Below are positions 32,950 through 40,263 of a stretch of DNA of 40,263 nucleotides, piece after piece. The notes below the pieces were generated by a model. The model worked only from the letters and a program-made list of their open reading frames with translations. It was not told where the DNA came from and searched no databases. Both the position numbers and the translations under genes were made by a program. The DNA is taken from the NCBI GenBank assembly GCA_001953115.1, contig LSSL01000290.1, positions 1 through 40,263 on the forward strand, read 5' to 3'. Every line of letters starts with the position of its first letter. Within the stretch, counting starts at the first letter, position 1. Origin of the DNA: Smittium mucronatum. Its lineage: Eukaryota > Kickxellomycota > Harpellomycetes > Harpellales > Legeriomycetaceae.

Positions 32950-34353
32950 TTTGATCACGCAGAAGGGTGTGGAAACTAAGAAAGGAAGGAACCAATTTTA
33001 TTAACACTAGAAAGTATTTATAGTAATGTGCCTAAGAAGTATTCCGAATCAAAATGGCATTGCTTGAAAGAGGAATATATATTGATTAATCCAAAATATA
33101 TTCGGCAATAGTTATATAAGAAAAAAAAGAATATCATCCGATGTTACTGATAAAAATATAATAGAATTCTGCACTTCGAAATCTCATTTCAATCATGAAA
33201 AACCATTTTTTTTAGATTTAAAGATAGAAGAAAAATCTTTAAAATAATTTTAAAATCCAAAAAGATTATAAAATATTTTGAATTTTATCAAAATTTTCAC
33301 ATTGACGACCTAAAAATTATTGGATTTGGGTTATCCAATTCTAGTAGTGGGGATTTCATACTACAAAAAATATTTCATTCCAGTTGTATTAGAAATTATA
33401 CAAAATGGATCAGAAAGCACTATACTATGGATACTTTAAGCGATTGAGAAAGAACTTTTTAGATTTGGGATTATTTTCAACATAAGAAACTTATTATTAG
33501 AATCTGCAATTTTTAATTATAATGAAAGAATAAAAAGGACTAATTTTTGGGCACATATATGGAGAAATATGATAACTTTTATCAAATCTGTGAGCCCTGT
33601 TATGAAAGAAATAATAAAATTGGATTTACTTTTTATCAAAAACTTAAGAAATGAGACTATATTTATTTTATCGTGGGGCTTATTCCTTAGGAAAACATAA
33701 GAGTTTTCTGAGTTTCATGGTGTATTGGATAATATAAACAAGAAACTATTTCGAAAAAAAACATAAAATGGTATGAGAGATATCAGAATTTTGTCCCTAG
33801 CACAAAAAATGGGCTTGAAAGGTTTAATTTGACGCTAAAAATCCAGCTTCATAAATTAAAACGAACAAAAATCATCGAATTATTGAAAATCATTATCGAT
33901 GTTCTTGGAGATATAGAGAAAAACAAAGTACCCTGTTCTGATAAACCAATATACTCTTCAGAATTTTTTAGTGAAAAAATATTCGAGCTCATAATTATAT
34001 CCGATTCTTTGGAATCAAAAACTATTATTTATTATGAAAAAGATCTTGAGGCTTCTGATATGATTCATAGATTGAAAACGAATATATTCAACAGATAAAT
34101 GAAATGAATTTTTTTTATCAAAAAATTGTCGACTTTACAGAGAAAAAGGCAGATTTTAAGCTTTAGGGATATAGTATGTTCATGAGTGTCATTCGATAAG
34201 AACTGGAAGTGTAACCACGTTTACGCAGAACTTTAATATTCTGGGAATCTTGGACTAGTAGACACATTAATTATCCCGTTAAAAAGAGAGACGGACCTAA
34301 GGGTATAAGAAAAAACACCAGTCTTTTACGAGAAGAACGAGGTTATGTTGTTT
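32950..34353 (+). pseudogene. MULE-type (Mutator-like) transposase pseudogene
   Basis: DNA transposase of the Mutator-like superfamily. Motifs in the usual order but in shifting frames: KRTNFWAHIWRNM (about 33531-33571), matching the family's KR(I/L)NCWAHV(Y/W)RN with Cys read as Phe; WYERYQNFVPSTKNGLERFN (33769-33828), matching W(F/Y)EG...PSTNNGLExFN; then LTLKIQLHKLKRTKIIELLK; a NWKCNHVYAEL block (34201-34233) resembling the CxH of a SWIM zinc finger; and KKRDGPKGIRKNTSLLREE (about 34278-34340), resembling the AT-hook-like RGRPK tail of these proteins. The N-terminal part (ESKWHCLKEEYI near 33050) may derive from the FLYWCH-like finger. Stops and frameshifts show it is dead. Terminal inverted repeats were not found by eye. 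Confidence 0.72.
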
Positions 34354-35343
34354 TTTTTCGTTTTTTTAAATCTATCAATAAAAAATATTAAAGAATAACA
34401 TTGGTTTTTATAAATTATCTTTTATAAGTTTATCGAGGTTGATTTCTAAATTCAGCAACAGAAAAAAAAAACCATTCATTTTTAAGACATTCCCAACTCT
34501 AGTGAATAAATTCTTAAGAAAACATTTTTTAAAAATTTATATTCATTTATTGTTGTTTTTGAACTTGTATTTTTTTTTATAATTGTATCAAGACATAGAG
34601 ATTAAAATTTACTTTTGACGGTTAGATTTGGTAAAAAAAAGCTCTTTCTCTCGCTATCGGATCAAGTTAGGTTAGCTTGAGATTCGTATCACTAATAAGA
34701 AAAGAATATAGGATCTTATTTGATGATAATTTATTATATTACATATATTTAAAGGCTATACCTTCATCGTATTAGCGAATTGAATAATGAGTGTATAATA
34801 ACATCTATTAATTGAAAATTCAATAATTTTATTGGATTATCTATCGTTTCGTAGAATTATATTAAATTTCGTACTTGCATATATAAATATCGATCGGAAT
34901 CCATTAAAAGAATTTTCATTTGAGGGTAGATAATGAATAAAAGTTTAAGGTAGAAATTTACTAAAAATAAAAGAAATCCTGTATATTATTTTCTTTTCTC
35001 GCGTTCTAATAATAAGATCAGATACTTTAGCGAGGGGAGGGTCTAATTTTTAAAAAAAAGTAAATACACATTATCAGCTAAAAATAATCACAATCTCTTC
35101 TGAAAAGCTCATTTTAGTAATATGTCAAAATTTTATAACAAATTTAACTGGACAGAGTTATATTCGTAATGATTTTAAATTATAAATAGTTTTTATTCAA
35201 TAAAAAGCCTTTTTTTTTATTTTTGAGTGATTAAATATCATTAGTTAAGAGAATTTCTGTGAAAAAAGAATTTGGAGATATGCATACAATTTCGACTATT
35301 TTTTTTTTGTTTATTGGTCAATCTAATATTACTAAGGATGTGA
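34354..35343. other. AT-rich spacer, possible further LINE trace
   Basis: No gene. GAGGGGAGGGTCTAATTTTT at about 35032-35051 resembles the start of the LINE 3' UTR (GGGGGAGGTCTAAAAAAAT in copy B) on the same strand, but the following bases do not clearly align. Confidence 0.35.
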
Positions 35344-35760
35344 ATAAATTCCAAACTTATTATTATTATTATACACATTAGCCAATTCCACAAGAAAAAC
35401 AGTCATGGAGGATCATTTTATTCTTTACCGAGCTATTATTTATATTCATTTTCCAAAAAGGAAGTAAAAGTTCACCCCTATTTTACTAAAAAAATTTCTT
35501 ATAAAAAATTTATTCTTGAATTATAGGACGAAAGAAGCAAAGCACAAATAGATGGAGCGAATTCATTGTATCTGAGCTCAATTCTCTGCTGGGTGGAGGT
35601 ACACGATATCCGTGAAAATTATCTTAGTGTTTCCATACCTATTTCCAAGCAAAAAAAAACTAGGAACAAGGATTTTATTGAGTATAACAGATATAAGGAT
35701 ACAGATTCAATTGAAGGAAAATTCGAAGTCATTTTTTCCTTCTGTAAAAAATATTTCTAG
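35344..35760 (+). CDS. Orphan two-exon coding segment, unrecognised
   Basis: An open stretch from 35344 to 35463 (ends HKKNSHGGSFYSLPSYYLYS plus FSKKE) meets GTAAAA at 35464. A second open stretch, 35527-35760, follows GAATTATAG and reads DERSKAQIDGANSLYLSS, then CWVEVHDIRENYLSVSIPI and more, to a TAG. The 63-nt intron (35464-35526) has the size, donor and TAG acceptor of the M16 introns, and both sides are phase 0, giving 117 open codons. No ATG precedes it; a TGA at 35341-35343 blocks extension, and an ATT triplet run lies near the start. It may be an internal or terminal part of a gene whose other exons are lost or unread. Function unknown. Confidence 0.38.
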
Positions 35761-38700
35761 ATAAATAAAATACTCATTTTTAATATGATAAATTTTTGAA
35801 AGTATCTTCCAAAAAAAACACTTGAAATATTTTTCGCTAAAAATAACAATTTTTTATCGAGTTTTTATTCATATTTTCATATTAAATCTCAATTTAATTT
35901 TACAGTAAAACTTTTCTGAGGGGAGAAAGGGATGTATAATTTTTTTTAATTCGGACCTAAGACAAAGAAACCGAACAAATATTCGGTTAATGAGATGTGA
36001 AATCTTTCTATAGATTGGTGTGGCCGATTTATTATTTCTAAAGTTATAATTTGATTAATAAAATCATTAAAAAAACATGAAAAGCGTACGGAGCTGTAAA
36101 GATGTATTAGATAAAAAAACTTTATTTTTATAAAAAAAGAATGAAACCTTTAATAAAAAGCCATTTATAAAAAATAATATGATATAAAAGTTTTTAATAG
36201 AAATTTGGATAAGATAAAATCTCGTTGATTTCTTTGATGAGTAAATAAAAAATCTCGAGACTATCAACCAGTGAATTAAATAATGACCCAAAATTGATTT
36301 CGAAAATTATATGCAAGTGGTTCATATTGAATGGGGTTTTTAAACAAAAAAAAATTTGATGAAATAATTCCAGGCAGTTTTTTATTTTTATTATAAAAGA
36401 CCGAAGATAAAATTTAATATTTTCAAAAAAAATGACTTCAAATCCCAAAATTATTTTTGAGAGGATGTTTTATGTCGAAAAATATATTCAAGTCAAAAGT
36501 TAATTTTGGTTCAAAGTTTTAAGCTGTATCAGTTTTATTTAACTATATCAAAATTAAATAATGGATTTACACTTTTAATAATAAAATGCATATTTTATAA
36601 TGGCATCTGAAAAAACATAATTTTTTTAAGGGGTTTAAATAAATAAAACATTCAGAACACATAGATAATATTTCTGAGCATAACATGTTTTTTATGAGTT
36701 CAAATATTTTACTAAAAATTGTGTGAAAAAATAAAATAAGTAAAAATAAGTCTAATTTAAAACCCTTATTTAGATGTATTTTTCAACCCAAAAAACATAA
36801 TTAGATCAAAATATCAGAGTTAATTTAGATTTTAAATGATTAGATGAGTTTATAGGAGGAAGAAAAAGCTTTTTTTTACCAATTAAAAAAAGCTAAACCA
36901 TCAAAATATACCTTAAAACTATTATTTTTAGTTTAAAAAGATCTGAAATAAAAAATCAGTGGTTAAATATCCCCAAAATATTACGTGGAAAATATGTTAA
37001 AACTGATTAAAATCTGTCATATAAGAATATTAATATAGAATAAAGAGTTATTTGAAATTAAGTTAACAATAATATTTCAAAAATTCTTTGAATACTTTTA
37101 TAAGAAAAATTGATTAGTTTTAAAAACTGTTTCAATATTGAAAAAAAAAAATATTAAAATTTTCAGATTAAAACTTTGAAAGCTTATGAAAGATATTCTA
37201 ATATATAAATCAAGAATAAACAGGGTATATTAATGTAAAATATGTTTATTTTATTTTATTGAATAATAGATGCCAGACTTTAGGATTCTAAAAATACTAT
37301 AAATTGACCTTAATATATGTTTTTTTTAAATATACTGTAAGGTGAATTATCAGCGATTGATGAAATTAGAAAAAAAACCTGAAAGTTAGAAATATTTTAT
37401 TACAATTTATATTTATATCAGTTTTTTTAAAAAAATAAAATAGCAACTGGGTACAAAAAATATCTAAAAAAATATATTAAAGAGTGGTTTATTCAATTTA
37501 TCGAAAAAAAGTTAACACACGAGATTAAAATGGTGATTAATTTATTTAAAAAATACTAATATTTACAAAAAAAGGAAAAATAATAGTTATTAAATTTTTA
37601 TAATCAATAAATTATAGAATATAATCAAGAAATAAATTAGATGTTTCAATATTAAAAAATTATATATCTCAATTTAATAAATTATTTATTATTTATTATT
37701 TTTATTTTGAAAAAGTTATTAATTTTAAATTTTTTTAGAGTATCAAAAAATTTTAAATCGTTTTTTTTAAAACGAATCTGAAAAAAATAGATATGAAATG
37801 AAAAAATTTCCGAATAATTATATATATTTTCATATAATAGACTATATATATTACTTATAAACATGGTAATAGGTATAAAAAAATAAGAATTATCGGATTT
37901 ATAAATATTCTTAATTTTTAGTTAGTTGAGAAACTAAAATTGATTCAAATATAACTAAAAATAAAATTTAGGGTAATACTAAAGTGATAAAAATATTAGC
38001 ATATATTTTTTAAAGAAAGTTTTTTTTAAAAAAAATAGATATTCATCTTGAATAAAAAAATTTCAAGGAGCATAATCTTATAATGATTTTATAATAATTT
38101 TCTATATTTATATAACTCAAAAATCATTTGATCATACCATCAATCTAAGAAAACAACTGTAAAGAAAAAAATAAGGAAAGAGCCAGCAACTTTTAAATAG
38201 TTTCAATGATAATAAAATATTTTTCTAACCAGATTCAGATTTTTTTAAACAATTATTAGTAAAACTGCTGCTATTTAGTGTTGATTTATATTCATCTCAA
38301 AAAAATAAATTATAATTAAGTTTATAAATTTTTTTTGGCTTATAAAGATTTAATCTAAGAATAATTCCATATAGAATCAAAATAAAAATTCTATCTTGAT
38401 CCCAATAGAAATTTTTTTATGATTATGAAAAATATGGTATGTATAATATCGAAGTATAAGATGCGAATATTTTATATAAAGGGAACAAGCTATAAAAGTG
38501 GATAAATTTAAATATTTCGAAAGGTTTATAGATAAAATTATAAAAAATTTTATACATAAAGATCTTAGCAAATGGAATCACATTTTATAGATGAAAAAAA
38601 ATTCTTTAATTTCTGGTTAAATAACTACAAAACGTGCGATAATAGACAATAAATAGCGATTTCGACTCATTTATATTGAAGAAAATTTCTAAAAGGTATT

Positions 38701-39522
38701 TTTCTGTTTATTAGGTCAAATAAAAAAATGAAAAAAATTCAGATACACTTTTCAAATGGAATACACATAGTATAAAGATGGAGTAAAAAGAAATTAATTC
38801 TATCCAAGCGTAATATTTTTTTAATTGAAAATTCTATGTGTATAAAATGTGCTGTGTTTAATTATGATTATGGTTTCCGGAATGATTTTAAATAATCTAA
38901 TGGAATAAAAAATATTTTTGAATTTAAAAGTTAACTCGATATAATTGCGGTTTAATTTATGTAATAATTACGGATTTATCAGTATAGGAAATGTTATTTT
39001 TAATTTAAATTAATTAAAAAGTTAAATTATTTAATAAAAACCCCTAACTAAATTATAATGGTTATTAGAGTGAATTTGGAAAGCTTTTCATAATAAAGAT
39101 ATTTTTTATAATTAATATTTCAAAAAATTTAAAATAAATCATTTAAAGCTAATAAATGCGCAAAAGAAATGCACCATGACTATTATTTATCTAATATTTC
39201 ACAAGTTTTTATCAAAAGCATATTTTCTTAATTAAGATAATGTTGAGAAATGATGTACAAATATTATTTTTTTAATTGTGAATTTTTTAAATTTTATCTT
39301 TTTACTTGGTGTTTAAATTTCGCAATTATACTAAACGTAAAATGTAATATCAAAAAATTTATTCCGATCTATATATCTAATTCTAATTTCTTATAATATA
39401 TTCCCAGCTTATAATTTTTGTTAATTATTGTGTAGAATTCAAAAAAATGTATTCAATTAATGAAAAAAACAATTGAAAGATTGTAATAAAAGAAAAAATC
39501 CGTAATTTTGGTTTAAATTCTA
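35761..39522. other. AT-rich, nothing recognised
   Basis: The most A/T-extreme part of the window. Open stretches on the minus strand (36067-36291, 36194-36448, 37682-37864, 38377-38571) are low-complexity Phe/Ile/Lys/Asn readings, mostly with non-ATG starts, and I do not accept them as genes. Confidence 0.6.
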
Positions 39523-39782
39523 AAGTGGTAGGACGCGTTGAGCTCCTAGGTTAAGTTACGCCCTTTTGGTAGTCTGAAGTCTTAGCACGCTGCAGACTGG
39601 TTTAATACATTTTAATTATACTCGTAGTATAGTATAGAGTAGTTTTGTCTTTATTTTTGAGAATAAATTTTTTATATCAGTCGTGTTGGTATTTGCAAGT
39701 AATTAGTATATTTCTTTCGTGGGCTAGGATCATTACCTGTAGGTCTTTAAATCTTAGTGTTGGCATTAACTTACATAGTGCT
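39523..39782 (+). promoter_or_regulatory. Leader or terminal repeat before the 3' ORF
   Basis: Base composition changes abruptly at about 39523 (GTGGTAGGACGCGTTGAGC). A stem AGTCTG (39571-39576) with CAGACT (39593-39598) and a 16-nt loop lies inside. A TATA-like TATAGTATAGAG occurs near 39631. This could be the 5' leader or LTR-like end of the element encoding the next ORF; no second copy exists in the window to prove a terminal repeat. Confidence 0.35.
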
Positions 39783-40263
39783 ATGGGCATGATAAAAAGC
39801 GATCATGAGTTGGTCGAGTCTGGTGGTTACTCTTATGGATTTTCCCCGGAGGTTGACGCTTGGAGGGAAGTGGCCGAAGATAGAGATAGTGAGGCTTCGG
39901 CTTCGATCTCTATTTCTGCCCTTGAACTAAGTGGAGACTTAGACCCATCAGTAAATCTGGCGGGAAAACCGATTATGGAGGAGCTCTTATCTTCTTTATT
40001 AGAACTCTCGTTAAATTCTGATCCCAACTCCCCGGTAAGGTTCTCGCCTGTTATTCCTACCGAGGGGGCTGTACAAACACTTAGTTTTGTCAGTACAGGT
40101 GGCAATAGGCGAAGTGTAGATAGGCGGAGTAAGGGAGTGATACCTGCCCTAAAGTCTCTGCTGGGTGGGGGCAAAGGATATACTAGTGATAGTATATTCG
40201 ACGTTGCTCCACCTCTGGCTACAAAAAAGCAATTTAGAAGCGAAGATTATAACAGTCTAACTG
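39783..40263 (+). CDS. Partial ORF, possibly gag-like protein of a recent mobile element
   Basis: Open from ATG 39783 to the window end (160 codons, incomplete at the 3' end); the same frame is open upstream to 39633 but without another ATG. The start MGMIKSDHELVESGGYSYGF is followed by an acidic, serine-rich region (DRDSEASASISIS, about residues 34-46), leucine-rich LLSSLLELSL, a basic patch GGNRRRSVDRRSKG (about 109-122) and FDVAPPLATKKQF. Codon use is mixed-GC, unlike every other gene here. Serine-rich, disordered N termini with basic patches are common in retroelement gag proteins, but there is no diagnostic motif, so the identity is inference. The opposite-strand reading at 39833-40174 is a shadow. 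Confidence 0.55.
   Translation, partial: MGMIKSDHELVESGGYSYGFSPEVDAWREVAEDRDSEASASISISALELSGDLDPSVNLAGKPIMEELLSSLLELSLNSDPNSPVRFSPVIPTEGAVQTLSFVSTGGNRRSVDRRSKGVIPALKSLLGGGKGYTSDSIFDVAPPLATKKQFRSEDYNSLT

Noticed and set aside
36067..38571. Several minus-strand ORFs of 60-84 codons
   Set aside because: Non-ATG or arbitrary starts, Phe/Ile/Asn/Lys low complexity, no splice or motif support.
39519..39556. tRNA or tRNA-derived SINE head
   Set aside because: A D-arm-like TTCT...AGGA with GTGGTAG is present, but there is no acceptor stem, no proper anticodon arm and no GGTTCRA box.
39833..40174. 113-codon minus-strand ORF
   Set aside because: Mirror of the longer plus-strand ORF that is open to the window end and begins with ATG.

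Overview
The window looks like nuclear DNA of a very AT-rich eukaryote. The evidence is short GT-AG introns (mostly 59-87 nt) ending in TAG, a non-LTR retrotransposon family, a MULE transposase relic and long gene-free AT-rich stretches. The best-preserved protein is closest in style to fungal Ste23/insulin-degrading enzyme. The DNA glycosylase is of the AlkA/Mag1 type, which animals usually lack. I infer a fungus or fungus-related protist; the lineage is not proven by the sequence.

Layout. 1-149 is a perfect heptamer satellite, followed by AT-rich DNA with no convincing gene to about 5.0 kb. About 5.0-14.1 kb is the genic block. It holds a possible small multi-exon gene (5003-5484), a two-exon Mag1/AlkA-like glycosylase (5726-6881), a possible small membrane protein (6957-7372), an unrecognised multi-exon gene or recent pseudogene on the minus strand (9883 down to 7985), and an eight-exon M16 metallopeptidase (10012-14041) whose splicing can be read almost base by base.

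14.6-21.1 kb carries two head-to-tail copies of a LINE. Copy A is better preserved, lacks the middle of the element, and is interrupted by a 204-base N gap flanked by nearly identical 709-bp sequence. Copy B is fuller but heavily decayed, with a CCHC-class ORF1 region expected, a visible APE endonuclease and a visible reverse transcriptase. Degenerate copies of the same 3' end recur near 23.7 kb and 30.7 kb, all on the plus strand.

The right half is mostly featureless AT-rich DNA with four islands: a cluster of strong stem-loops at 26982-27440 that I consider a candidate unrecognised structured RNA, a MULE transposase pseudogene (about 32950-34353), a two-exon orphan coding segment (35344-35760), and at 39.5 kb an abrupt shift to ordinary base composition with an ORF that runs off the window and may be a gag-like protein of a recently arrived element.

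The genes do not form a pathway. The glycosylase acts in base-excision repair of alkylated DNA. The M16 enzyme cleaves peptides and, by homology with Ste23, could process mating-type pheromone precursor. The remaining material is mostly mobile-element debris.
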